Assembly (NCBI GenBank): GCA_945643635.1
Contig: CALZFC010000279.1
Coordinates: 1,394,501 to 1,458,500 of the forward strand
Reading direction: 5' to 3'
Length of the DNA: 64,000 bases
Source: Allodiplogaster sudhausi
Lineage: Eukaryota > Nematoda > Chromadorea > Rhabditida > Diplogasteridae
Shown: positions 8,705-21,776 of the stretch, piece by piece
Layout of the letters: each line of letters begins with the position of its first letter
Numbering within the stretch: the stretch's first letter is position 1
Position numbers and translations under genes: made by a program
Notes under the pieces: model-generated
What the model was told of the DNA's origin: nothing
The model's database searches: none
What the model saw: only the letters and a program-made list of their open reading frames with translations

Positions 8705-10156
8705 CTATGTATAAGTAAAGAGAGACTGACAGATAGCCCTCTTGAGTATCCGAGTTGTCTCCCTCTCTTCAGGAAGGACTTGAGGCACCACTTCCAGCAT
8801 CTTCGGGTTCGGGTTGATGCTGAGTTTGCAGGTGTCCTCCAGACTTTTCTCTTGCTTCCCGCTTTCCGCCGCCTTCTTGTCGTTTCGTAGCATCTCACTT
8901 TAAATTGTTCATTTTATGTGCCTGTTATTAAAAGGGAGAAGTAAAGGAGGGAAAAGATAACTAACGCAGCCTTCTTCTTGAGAATAGCTTGTGCCTGAGG
9001 GTAGTATTTGATAGCCTCCTGGAGGTCCTCCTTCGAGAGAACAAAGAGAGTGGCGTAAGCGGTCCTTCGATTGTTGCCACCAATGGCGAGGAGGCTGAGC
9101 TGTCATAGCATCCCCTCGAGCTATTCTTCCTCGATACCTTACCTGATCTCCCCGAACACTTTCCCCTGTCCCATCGCAGCGAAGACGATCTTATCTCAGC
9201 CCACGACTTGGAGAACGCCCTGGTTGACGATGTACATCTCTTTTCCAACATCCCCCTAGAAATATGTACGTAGGGCAGATAAAGTTGTATGAATTGATAA
9301 ATAGTTTAGTTGATAGAAAAGAGAGCGAGAGAGAGCGAGAGAGCGAGAGAGCGAGAGAGAGAGAGAGAGAGAGAAGGAGAGGAAGAAATGAAGTGACGTG
9401 ACGGATGAACCTTCTTGCAGACCATGTCACCAGGAAGGAAGATGACTGCGCGTAGTTTGAGCACGAGATCACGAAGCAAGGCCCGGTCGCAGTCCTGCAT
9501 CATCTCTCGCATTTGAAGAACACAAAGAATGGCGAGAACCTGGAAGAGCGTGACTTTGGAGAGAGCGTTGTAGTGGACGGAGAGGGCGAGGTCGGTCTGT
9601 AGCTTGAGGGGGAGTCGTTCGATGAGCTTCTTCTCGTCGAGTGTCTTGTGCTGTTCCCAAGTGAAGATGAACCAATCGCGGACTCGACTCGTGAGATGGG
9701 GAATGAGGGACGCGCGTGAGCACGCTCTCAGTGCCGCGTCCATCTTCCTTCTGTACTCCTCTTGGTTTCTATTCGCATTCGACACGATGTCACGGATCTG
9801 AATTCCTGTTCAACTAACATACTTTACATTTATTTATTTTGGAACATTCTATAATTATGATATTTTAAATTTGCAGTAAATTGAGGTAAACAGATGAAAT
9901 AATAGTGACCTGCCCGAGAAGCAAAGCGAAGACAAAGACACCCATCATCCATGAGAAGGTCATGTAAATATACTCTATCACATTCGTCGGTGCTGGGTTG
10001 TTTCCTGTTGAAGTAGCGACTGCTGCGGTGAAGTAGAAACAACGGATATAGGCATTTCCTACAAGACATATGTATGTATATTCATTATGTACATAGAATT
10101 AGAGAGCGAGACAAAAAGACGAGAATGAAATAGAGGTAGAACTCGAAAAGAGATAG

Positions 10157-10196
<40 letters not shown>

Positions 10197-12072
10197 AACC
10201 CTGGTTGTTGTAGACCCACTTGTTGAGATACCACTTCCCATTGACTTGATATGCAATCTGGCCGAATGCTTGCCAGGCCGAGAGTAGATAGTAGACACAG
10301 CTGTTGCAGTGGATGATATAGATCATGTAGGAGAGGGTCTTGGCGATGCGAATGGCATAGGGATTCGAGAAGGAGTTGTCCAGCAGGTCAAACAGATGCC
10401 AGAAGGCACCCACCTGACGTAGGGAGAAAAGAGTGACAGTAAGAAGGAGAGAGGGGAATATTATAAGCGAGAGAGGGAGAGAAACAAACCTTTGCAAGTC
10501 GATTAATACGAAAGATGGCAATGGGACCCTTCCAGAGGTACAGTACCTCAAATGGAAGGATGGAGAAGAGGTCCACACGGAATGTCCAGCTCCCAATGTA
10601 GTGTTGAGCCGTTTCTTTCAAGTCTTTCTAAAAACAAGTACAGATTATATACATACATTAATGTAAAATTCAAACAGGAAAAGTATAATGAATGAAATGA
10701 AGAATAGATTTCTGACAGTAGCGATGCCTCCTTTCATAAAGTGCAGCCTCGGCTTCCAAATGAAAATGTCTAGAAAGTAGACAGTGTCTGAGAGATAGTC
10801 CAGAATCAGCCAGTAGATCAGATTCCTCTCCGTCTGGTAGGGATACGAGCTGCGGAGGGGGATGCCGAGTGCGTTGAAGAGGAAGGCCGCAGTCACCACG
10901 AAGAGCCACAGCATGTGGATGTTGCCTGATCCACTTTTCCTTTCGAGATTTTTTTATAATCTCTCTTGTTTTGTCACCCTCTATTTATTTGTGATGCAAT
11001 AAATAAGTCAATGTAAACATATGGATAGAAGTTTTTTCAGCAATAAAATGATCAGATGGATAAAGAGAAACTGCTTGGATCAAGGGTGAGCCGCCACCAG
11101 GAAACAGTACGAGCCTCGCTTACTATTTCTCCTTTCTGTAGATAAGAGGATTATTTGGAAGTGAGATTGAGGGAGAAAAAGAAGCGCGAACGGAGAAGAC
11201 ACCTGCACTCCAATGAGAGAGGACAGCGACGGTCTCTTCTCTCCTATTTCCGTAGTGGACACCACGTCGTCGTCCGTCTCTTGCAGAAGTCCTTCTCTTA
11301 CATCTGATGTTCTTAGTTGTACCTGACGATGGTGGGAGAGAGGGAGAACGAGTGAGAGCGAGAAAGAAGAGAGAGAAAGATAGCAAAGAGAGAGAGAGAG
11401 AAAGAGAAAGAGAGAACCTCCTTGACGAATGAGTGCAGTCGTTCTCTCATGATGAACGAGAGCTGACTGCGTACATCCTCACTGTCACTGGCACTGGCAG
11501 CGAAAGAGAGTTGCTTCCTCCTCTCCTCCCTCCCCTCCTCCTCTTCCCTCTCCTCCCTCTCACTCTCCATGGTCTCCACGATGATTGGCCCCATGGTGTG
11601 TCTCCTCAGTCGGTTCCTACTCTCCTCCTTGCCGCTCTCGTACATCTCCTCTCCCTCCTCATCCTTCTTCATCGCTGCTTCTTCCGTTGTCTGCTCGGCC
11701 TTCTCTTCTTCTTCTTCTTCTTTTGTTTCTTCCTCTGCATGCTTCTCAGGTACTTCTTCTTTCTCTTCAGTAATCGCTTCTTCTTCGCTCAAGGTAGCAT
11801 CCTTCAGCCGATCCGACCTGTAACCTTTTTTTTCCTCTCTCTTTGTTTCCTCATTTGTGACTTGATTGTCGATATGAACAGCAGCAGTAAAATGAAACCC
11901 TGGAGTGTGGAAGGTGCTGTCGTCGCTGGATGAGGACTGCTTCAGCAGATTCGGCTGGCTTTGCTTCAACACATTCAAACAATTACTTATTCAGTTTTCT
12001 GATTTATTTGCTGCCAGTCTCTCTCATGTTCTCTCTCCCCCCCCCCTTTCTCCCTCTCTCTTTCTCCCTTTC

Positions 12073-12119
<47 letters not shown>

Positions 12120-12216
12120 GCCTTTACCATACACCAGAAACAAAAAAGGAAAACCTAACCTTTCGATCTACAATTTGAAATCTTCTCCGTTGAATCTTCT
12201 CGGCGACAGAAGACAT
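8705..12216 (-). CDS. cyclic-nucleotide-gated cation channel, beta-type (TAX-2/CNGB-like), with an in-frame TGA
   Basis: Twelve exons: 12216-12160, 11963-11418, 11322-11203, 11135-11072, 10925-10717, 10627-10490, 10413-10200, 10058-9910, 9797-9411, 9255-9143, 9094-8966 and 8897-8705. All are phase-compatible (773 codons). After a long Glu-rich cytosolic N-terminus come S1 (MLWLFVVTAAFLFNALGIPL), S2-S5, the pore segment (ATSTGNNPAP), S6 (FSWMMGVFVFALLLGQ), the C-linker and the cyclic-nucleotide-binding domain (FLPGDMVCKKGDVGKEMYIV, then VFGEISLLAIGGNNRRTA). The pore lacks the Glu of alpha subunits, and KKKAAEMLRND follows the binding domain, both as in CNGB. Such subunits form heteromeric sensory-neuron channels opened by cGMP. 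Codon 648, at 9198-9196 inside the binding domain, is TGA. The flanking sequence is otherwise intact, so this is either a nonsense mutation, a sequence error or an unrecognised splice. Confidence 0.85.
9314..9375. repeat. (GA)n microsatellite in a CNG intron
   Basis: GA/GC-interrupted repeat. It reads as a pyrimidine tract on the coding strand, upstream of the acceptor of exon 9255-9143. Confidence 0.85.
10158..10195. repeat. (GA)n microsatellite in a CNG intron
   Basis: Uninterrupted GA repeat directly next to the donor of exon 10413-10200. It reads as CT on the coding strand. Confidence 0.9.
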
Positions 12217-12939
12217 GGCGCGTCTGCGCAGATCGATGATGCCCCAGGTGACGAATGGGAGGGGAAGAGATAAATGATGCCAGAGGATGGCTACTTTAGC
12301 CACTCCCCCTCCCACCTTCCCAATGATTACTCTGCTTCTCTGCTTCTTCTCTCTACATTCGTAATCTGCTCCATTTTGTCTTCCACGGACAGAATGGAGA
12401 AGATGCAGTACACCTAATAACATCTAATAACATTAATATATTTCATAATCAGTCGTCAGCCTCATGAAGGTTTTCTACATTTCTGCGGCCGTCTGCCTCT
12501 TCCTAATCCTAAACATATCTTTCCGCTACTCTTCATTCGAGCTCGAATACTTTCAACATTACTATTTTAATTCCCGATCAGAAACCACGGTTGTCTACTT
12601 AAAAAATACTATACGTATTCAAGGGGCATGAAGGCAACAATCTCCTAAATATACGTAGTCCCAAAAAATGGATCCTTTTCTTCAGACAATGCTTGCAGTG
12701 TTATCGTGGAAAACATTTATGGTGCATCGAATGTGAAAGTGTTCTTTTGCACTTCAAGAAGAAAAGTGCGCGAATTTGAATAAAAAATTTCAGTGCCTGT
12801 CAGAATATCCCGATTGCTCCTCATCTTTTCACTGGTTTTCTTACCAAATTGTTTCGCTGTGGGTTATTTATTTTATTTTTCTTATGTTCCCATGATTATC
12901 GTTCTGCTTGAGGCGTTTTTCAGTGCCTTCGCTGATGAT
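12217..12939. promoter_or_regulatory. shared divergent promoter region (CNG channel / ATM)
   Basis: There are 723 bp between divergent start codons. A pyrimidine-rich acceptor (TTTTTCAG at 12926-12933) just before the ATM ATG suggests a 5' UTR intron or a trans-splice site. Confidence 0.4.
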
Positions 12940-15504
12940 ATGGAACGTGATCATCAACGGGGCCACGACCAACTTGCGAATATCTTTAAGGGCTTGAGTC
13001 GAAAATCCACAGTATCGCATCGTCAGGTATGAATAGTGAAGAACTGAGTTGCTTTTTCAAGGACACATTTCCCTGAGACCTTTCTAGGACCTCTTGACAC
13101 AATTGAAACATTTGCTGGGGCGGGCCAAGAATGACAACGACTTGTTTAAATCGTTGGCAGCAAACGACTTAGGCAACCTGGTCGTAGAGTTGACGGAGTT
13201 GTCGATTACGGTGTGTGTCGTGGTTTATTTCCTTGTTGAAGGCTTAGAACAAACCTAGCCGTTAAGGAAGCAGAGGATAATGAAGCCAAGTTGAAGAAGA
13301 GTGTCGCCTTGAATCCAACTCTCAAATGGCCTGCCTTCGATGCTGTCCACCCATTTCTCTCTTGGCTTTCCAAAGGTGAACATTAATCCTAGAAGTTTTT
13401 ACATTAAATCTGTGTAAATGAAAGCGAAGCAAGGTGCTATGCTAGTTGGGGGGGTCAAAAAAATATTTTTTTTTCTATTCAAACGGAAATCGTGCATAGG
13501 GGGGCTTTAGGCCATGGGGAACACGAACATAATGTTCATTTTATATTATTTTGTCATTTAACAGAGTTACATTACTTTTACTTGACATCTGTTTTGCTCG
13601 TTTCCAGCACAGATGGTGCTCCAAGGGGTTTTCAGACCTGCTAAACTTGAATCTTACGTTCTTTTCGCATCAACTATATCTATTATTGCTAAATTGACAA
13701 TATATTAGTGTTTGGCAACTCTGAAAACTCCTAAGTGCAGGAATTTAGATGTAAAGTAAGAAAAATGTGAATTTCTGCAACTTTGTTAAATGGAAAAAAT
13801 TATGCAAATTGAACCTTATATTCGTGTTCCCCATGCCCTAGAACCTTATATTTGTGTTCCCCATGGCCTAAAACGCATGTGTGCATGATTTGTGGTAGAT
13901 TGAAAAATGAAAATATTTTGACCCCCCCAACTAGGATAGCACCCAAAGCAATTCTTTAGTTGAGAAGTTAAATGAGGTGGAAGAAGAAGAAAAGATGCGT
14001 GTGATGGAGTCTATCTTGAAGTGGATTTCTGTTCTGTCGTCGAACACGGAACTCGAAAGTTCCATGCTTAACATGCTGGACACGTCTCTGGTGAATGTTG
14101 ATCTCATTAATCTTAACTCCGATATTCGCGAAGGTTTGTTTGTTTCTATTGTCCTTGGAAGCCATCCTGATACTTGCAGAGCTCTATGGTTCTCTTTCGG
14201 CCGCCTTGAACCGTTGCGAAGCTAATGAGAATGCAAAGCCGGACGACATTGTCCGTTGTTTGAAGCCACTCTATCGTCTTGTACGCCACTCCAAACAAAC
14301 TTGTCTTGCATCTTCCTCCACTATGCTATTGCGTCTGTTAAAGATTCTTCGCTTGCCGGCTCATCGCTCAGGGTAAATGTTTTGTGAAACACTATTAAAA
14401 TTTTCATTACTTGAGTTAGATATGTTGACCTATAATCAGCTGAAGCAATGACTGCGTTGGAAGTGAAGAAGTCCTCCTTCTTTAGATTGTGGAGACACAA
14501 AGCAGTGCGGCAGTCGTGGCAGGTTCTGGCCATGCTGAGACAAGTTGTCCATGACTGGTCACTCAGTCATCGACATCTCATTCTCTCTTCTTTCCACGAC
14601 CTCATTCTCTCCGTCATTGATATTCTCAATGACAAATTCAAGAGTATCGACGATGTTGGAGAGCCTTTCAGCGAGGTGGTCTCTTTAACTGTCAAGGACT
14701 ACATTTCAGTGTTGTAAGTGTAGGTGCGTGAAGCCTCGTGGGAGGAACACGCCTGGTTGCTTCTCGAAGAGTTCCTCTGCATCTGCTGCCCGGACTGCCT
14801 CATCACTCCCGAAGACACTAGAATCGCTCACTCTGTCGCCTCGAAGGCAGCGGACTCTCTTTTCAGAATATATGCCAAGTATCTCATTTTTGATTAAACA
14901 AAAAAAACCGCCTCTAACGAGTTCTGCTACTCTTCCACAGCCTCATGATGAGCTCCAGCGTAACGACAACTCGCTTCCCTTTCACTGAAAGCAGCTGCCG
15001 CCTCGTGGCCAGAACACTTGTCATTGACTTTCTCTGTCGATCTCACTCTCCCCACTCACAATCTGACGAAGCGCAACCGCCGCCTGTCAAGAAATGCAAG
15101 TCGTCCATGATTTTGTTGAAGGTTGGGGAAGACAGGAGAGAGAGAGAGAGAGAGAGAGAGACGATCGTACTTTGAAGAGACTGAGCAAGAGTGACTTGCT
15201 GTCCCTGCTGACTGACCTGACTCACAAGCACGCTCTGGAGACTCCTCTTGGCTTCTCTCTCTTCTGCTTCTGCTCTCTTTCCCTTGCCTTCCGCCACTTT
15301 GGCCACCGCCTTGTTCAGCATCTCCCCTCATTAATTCAGCCCATTCTTAAACAAAAGGAAACTATAGACAGGTATGATTCATCTTGGTTCTGTACTTGTT
15401 CGAGTGCTTTATCCCTTTCTGCCATTAGGGAAGAACTACTTGCTCCTTTTGCCGTGTTGCTCAACGATGTCGAGAAGTGCAGACAGCGATTGATTCCCGG
15501 GTGA

Positions 15505-15567
<63 letters not shown>

Positions 15568-18500
15568 GTTTTCCTTTGTTCTTTTCTCTCTTTGTTACTC
15601 AACTGTGAATAGAGTAGTTGCAGTTTGGATGTCAACGTCGCTGATCTCTGGCAGTCGGCGAATTCCTGGGCCCACGCCAAATGTGCCTTCGAGCCTTTTT
15701 GCAATCTGCTCATTACAGCTGATTCCTGGGTAGGAGTTACTAAATATTTGAAATGATGATAAATAGTCGAAGCTTTCCTTGACGATTGAATAAGTTGCAG
15801 TTGCTAAAGAGAAGTGAGGAAGGCGGAGAGAGAAGAAGACTGCTTCAACTCCTCGATCTGTTCCATACTGCTCCCCCCGACCAGTCCGCCTCTCTCTCCC
15901 TCCTCAGGCATATCCTCTCCAACTACAACTTTAGCGAGGGTTCGAATCTTTTCGCATACTCGGATGACTATGCCAACGATCCATGGAGGTAATCTATGTG
16001 ACTCATTAGTTACTTATTGTATGTGTTGAGAGGAAGGACATATGTGATTTTAAAAAAAAACTAACTTTTGGACAGATTCCGGAAGGAAGTTATCTGGTGG
16101 CTTACGCGGAAAGTCAGTCTTCCAATCGGAGAGGAAGCCGTTATGCTGTGCTCCTTCTTTCCTCAACCGCCTCAACCTCCCAGTTTGTTTTCTTGTCCTT
16201 CTCTCATCACTGTCTTCATTTATAAGCCATGATTGCAGTCCTCGCTTCGACTGTCCTCGGTAGTCCAGAACGGCAACTGTGTCTCCTTCTAGAAGGCCCC
16301 TCTTCTCCCGAAATATCAACGAATACAAAGGAATTCCGCCCATTTCAACTGATTCTTCCGCTTGTCAAGCATTTATCTGATCTCCTACGGGAGATGTGGC
16401 AAAGAGGTATGGTTCGGTTTCTATGCAGAACAGGTCATTTCAACCATGTGTGCTACTTAAGTTATGTACACAGCTAATATAAAAAAAACTGTTCAATTTT
16501 CATTTCAAAGAACATCTTGACCAAGTTAAATGACTCTTTTCCTTCAGTGGCAAGAGTGGAAAGTCCTGAAGCAGACAAGGCGCGGCTGCAAATTTGGCGT
16601 TGTCTAGCTGTCTTCTTCCATCGAACTCGGTCGGCCATCAACAGAGAACAGGCACTTCATCTGCTGGATGTCAATCTCATTACGGTCGGTCTCTTCAAAG
16701 AACATGGGGAGCATGTAAAACCTTCTGCATTTGAGGATGCGAATGATTGGTTGAGCTCCTCTGCTTCTTCGCTGTCACCTTCCCTTCTCTGTTCTCTCAC
16801 TTCCATGGATGACTCCGCCGAATCACTTCCCCAAGATGTCTTCCTTTCGTTATCACGTCGTGCAATGGCCCCCGATGGTGGTTGCCAAGCACTCCTTCCT
16901 CTCCTCGTTCATTCTGTCTACTTGCCCTTCGATGATAATCGTCTTATTGTTAGTTTGGAAAGCAGAGACTAGAGAGAAAGAAAGAGAGAAATGATAATTG
17001 TAGATGAGACTTCTGAAAGAGCTGCGAGCTGGCCCTCGTGAGATCTCTTCCGTGTTCCGCGATCGCTTCGGTCCTTTGCTGGTCGCTCTGAGTGATGAAA
17101 CGGACCTTCTGATTGACTGCTTCGAGATGTTGAAGTACTGCCATCTCATGCCGGCCTCCTCTCTCGCTCTTCTTCTCATTCACATCTCGTCAGTCGAGCA
17201 AATCACTTTTCTGTGTTATCAATAGTTTGCAGGAGGCTGGTTGACGATGAATTGCCTGGGGATTTGGAAGGCGACTGCAACTTGGAATACTATCGACATC
17301 TACTTGCGCATTTTGCGATGGTAAGTAGAGCGGTAGATTTTAATTTGATAAAAAATATTTTTTATTTGATTTAAAAAAAAACCTAAATGTATATTGGGAT
17401 AATCCTTTTCATGAGCCCGATGTTCTTTACGCTCTGTCGATGTCGGGGAGCGGAGAAGAAGTGTTGAGGAAGATGACCGCAGAGTGGGAGAAATTGGCAG
17501 AGGAGAAAGAGAGACCGACAGAGGGAAGAGAGACAAGGAGAAGTGGGAAAGCAAGAGTAAGAGACGCAGAGAAGGATTCAACTCTCTTCGATGTTTTCTC
17601 TCTCCGCGCCGCTCTCTTCTGTCTGGACGAATACGCGTGGAAAAGACAGCCAAAGCTTCTATCGGCCATTGCGGGACAGCCGAAGTTGCTAGAGGTTGGC
17701 ATCGGCCTTGTCTACAGTAAGAGTGGAATCTTTTACTTGATTGCGATGGTTGTCAATGGCATTGATTAGCGTAGCTGATGTAAACCGGATAGTTTATTCA
17801 AGAGTTTAATTTGTACGATGGTTTAAGTTGTGCCGGATGCACCTGAAGGGAATAGAGGAGGTTATCAAGAGGAATCTGCTGGGTATCGCTGTGCTTGAAA
17901 GGGAACTCGACTGTCTTGGCCAGCCTCTCAAGTTCGACAACTTGTTTTTTAACACTCTCTCTCTTATATACTTTTTTTGTTTTACTGGTAGGGAGACGGA
18001 AGATTGCTACGAATACTATGAAATGTTCAAATATTCAGAGATGCAGCAGACCTTCTGAAACGTCTTCAAAGATGCGGCCGAGTGAGCAGTGACGACTTGG
18101 CCTCTGCTCTCTTCCTTCCTCCTTCCGAGTGGGCGACTCTCCGAACTGTCTGGCAGTCTGCTCTCTCTTCCCCATCTTCTCTCTCTCGCTTCTCTGCCCT
18201 CCTGTCCTTCGGCCAACACTCTCTCGGTGCTGGAGACGAGTTTCGATGTGTGGAAGTCCTTTCTGCCCTGGCTCGGACTGAAAGCGGTAACGACATCTTC
18301 TTTCTCCTCGCTGAGAGGATCGCCATATCCTGTATACAGTCTCTTCTCAGGTTTCTTTTTTCTTTGCAGAATCGGAAGTTGAAAAGTAGATAAAAGTCAG
18401 AAAATATTTTTATGTAATAGATTGCCATAGTCTCCTATCACCAAAATCACAGTTATATCTCTTATTCTTCTATCCGAGATGTTGTAGAAAAGGATGCGAG

Positions 18501-21500
18501 TGGTCGAGGATGTCTTCTACCTTGTCTTCTTGGAATTCTATCCGGGAGGCCTCTCCCCTCTCCTTCTCCCCTTCCGATCTTCTTCTCAAGGACCTGGGAC
18601 TTGCTTTTGATCTTTTCGACTCGACTACTGAAGAGATGAAGATTGAGGATGCTATTCATCAAGTACGTCACAAGTTCTTATGTTCAATCTCCACAACATT
18701 TTTTTTCTTCTAGGGTCTACCGACTCCGCTGATTCTGACAGTTGATTTCTGGAAGAAAGTTATAGAACGGCTTGAGGGCAGCGACGGAACAATTTGTTAG
18801 TTGGCCGATAATAAGTTTTTGTTCTCCAAAGCACCATAAATGAAGCTGATTGCCAGCAAAGCGCTGAACCACGTGGTCCGACGATTCATTGGAATTATGT
18901 GGTTAAATTCCTGGACATTTATAAATCTATAATATTGTATTAATTTAGATGAGCTGGTCATCGGAAGTGTGCGAGTGTTGCATGAATGTGGAGTGCAGGT
19001 GGCGGAGAGCAGCAAAGTTTTGTCTCTGCTTCTCTCTCTCCGCTCTCCTCCTTCTGCTCACTCTCTCCTCCGTCCGGCTTCTGCCTTCTCTTTCGATGCT
19101 CTCCTTCGTTATATCGAACTCCATATCCATCTCTTCTTCTATTCTCCACGATTACTTAAGACTTCCCCGGAAGATCTTCAGAAGGTTTTTGATTTCATTT
19201 TTCCGGCTCGTTCATGCTATGTTAAATTTATTGTATGACTTAATTGGTAAGGTGACTGAGCTACTCTCTCTGCTGAGAGGAGATAACTGTGGAGTAACCA
19301 GTCAATCTGCCTTGCCCGCCGACTCGTCTGCCCTTACCATCCAAGCTTTTCGTGCTTGTGATGACCCGGGCAAAGCCATTGTTCTCAGCATTCTTGTGGC
19401 TGCTCCAATTTTGGTAAGGATAGAAATGTCACAATTAAATGGAAACTATGGATACATAGTAAATTACAGCGATTGGTAATATCAAGTGAAAGGAACATTA
19501 TATTATTGCAGAAGATCTCCTCTGCTGAACTTCTTCCATTTCTCTGCCATATTTGTGTGGAGCGACAAGTCGAAGGAGTCGCGAGTTTACTCCTGGATAT
19601 CAAGGTATCCGAGACTGACTGTCCTCTGAGAAGAAGAGAAGTAGCTGAATTCCTTGATTGAAGGCACTGCTGTCATCGAATTGCAAGTCGAGTGTGAGTC
19701 TCCTTCTGACGGAGAGCATCTCCGTGCTGAGAGTGGACCGAGTGGAGAGTGCGTGTCGCTCTCCTTCCATCCCCTCCTCGCTTATCTCTGAAATGGCCGC
19801 TAAACTTCTTGCCCTTGGCGACTTCCATCTCTCGTACTTCTTTACTCATCTCCTCAACGACAGGCATGTTCTCCTTTAAATGATTCTTTTTAATTATTAA
19901 AGGCATGTTTCAAAATATCAGATTGCTGGAAGAAGGCCGTGCTAATTGGCTCTTCCAGTCCATCCGATCTCTTCCCCTCGCAGTTTCTGCCCTCCACTGC
20001 CAACGCGCTGTGGCTTTGAGGGATGCTGCGACGGCTTCAGCCCTGCCACTTTCATTCCAGGGGCAAGAAGAGGTTGTCTGTTCTGGAATTAAACTTTTAA
20101 TAAAGGTAAAAAGACCGTGATAGAGCTACAAAAGGTCGACATGAAGGAAAGATTGTAAATGGGCTTTCAATAGGTGCGCTGTCTAGTGGCGGAGAGCAAG
20201 CGAATGTGGTCAGCAGTCAACTCGGTGGATGGTCAATTCTGTCTGGGGATTGGCCAGGCTGAACAGGGAGAGGAGACCTTCCTGGAAGATGCCTGGAGAC
20301 TCCGGCAGTGGAACACCAGTGGATTCTCCAAGAGGGTTGACACTCTCCACTCTTCTCTCTTTGATATCCTTCGACTTCGCAGAGAGGGAACCGAGGCTTC
20401 TTCTTCCCTTCTTCACCATCTCAAGTCTTCTTTTTGTTTACTTCTTTTCGGATTATTATTATTTCTCAAAATCAAAATGAAGTGTATCTTTGTTACAGAG
20501 AGAAAGTAGAAGAACGCCTGGCGAGGGAGAGTAATCTCGCATCGGTCGAGTGCAGGGGAAGTGTGCGTGAACTGAAACTATTGGAGTGCCTGGAGGAGAG
20601 GGAAGGAATGGAGTGGAGAGAAGAGGAGAACGAGGAAGAGACGGAGAGTGGGAGGAAGTCACCCGTCAACACGCGCCTGCTTCTCAAGGCAACCTCTGCC
20701 ATTTGTCGAGCTGAGAGCGAGGCGAGGGGGGAGAATCTTCAGCTGCGCCATGACACTGTCATCAAGGCTGTCACTCATCTCGAACAACTCAAGGCTTTTA
20801 AGGTTGTTCAACTTATTCTAGGTGTTACATGTTGTATGTTGTCTTCCCTCAAATATTGTCTATAATTTCCATCTGATGTGTCTGTTCTCCTCCTTGTAAG
20901 GAGATATAAGGGTGAGTTCTCTTGTAGCCAGCGCAGAAGTTGTTGAATGACTGGCGAGCTGTGTGTGGAAGCGAAGAATTGTGTGTGAGAGTGAGGATGC
21001 ACGAAGCGAGAGTGAGAGCGGGGCAGGGGGAGCAGCCACTCGCTCTTCATCTTCTGCAGTCTCTCACTATCTCTCCTAATTCGCAGGTCTCTCTTTCTGC
21101 CAATATCCCTTTGGGTTTTTGAATGGATAGAGTTACCTCTTTGGAGTCAATCAACTTTCCATTTTCTATTACTTTTTGCTTTCAGATGAACTTGGAGCGC
21201 GCATTTATCCAAGCGGATATCGTGACTTCCTGTGCCGATGGAAGTGTAGAACAAGCAAGAACACTCATTCAAGAGGTTGCTTTTGGGCTTAGATAAGAAA
21301 GTAATCAAAAGGTAATCTAATCGTTATGAAGACATTATGTTGAAGGCTTTGGCCGTGCAGCGAGTGAGCAGAGAGAACTCGACAGGCAAAGAGAAACAGC
21401 ACGCAGCATTTGCCAGACTCTTCAAGATGAACGCGGCTCAACTCGCGGAAGCGGATGCAGTCCGCGAGTCAAGCGGATTCCGCATGAAACTCGATGCAGT

Positions 21501-21734
21501 CAAGAAATGGAGGAAAGATCTCCAGAAGCCAGCGTCTGTTATATTTCATACTTTTTATGCCAACCCTTCTTTTCTTTTTGTTTCCCTTCTGATATTCATC
21601 TGGTGTTTCAGTGGTGTTGGTGACATAAGCACTCGGGTAAGGGTGGAGAGAGAGATGAAATGCGAGGAATACGAGGTTCGGTTTTTACTCATCTATTTTC
21701 TCCGGCTCTATCTGTATCTCTGTATCTCTCTCTC

Positions 21735-21776
<42 letters not shown>

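Noticed and set aside
18001..18038. Extra ATM exon after the acceptor-like GGTAG at 17988-17992
   Set aside because: Reading it causes stops. Using the acceptor at 18037-18038 joins DNL to DAADLLKRL in phase.
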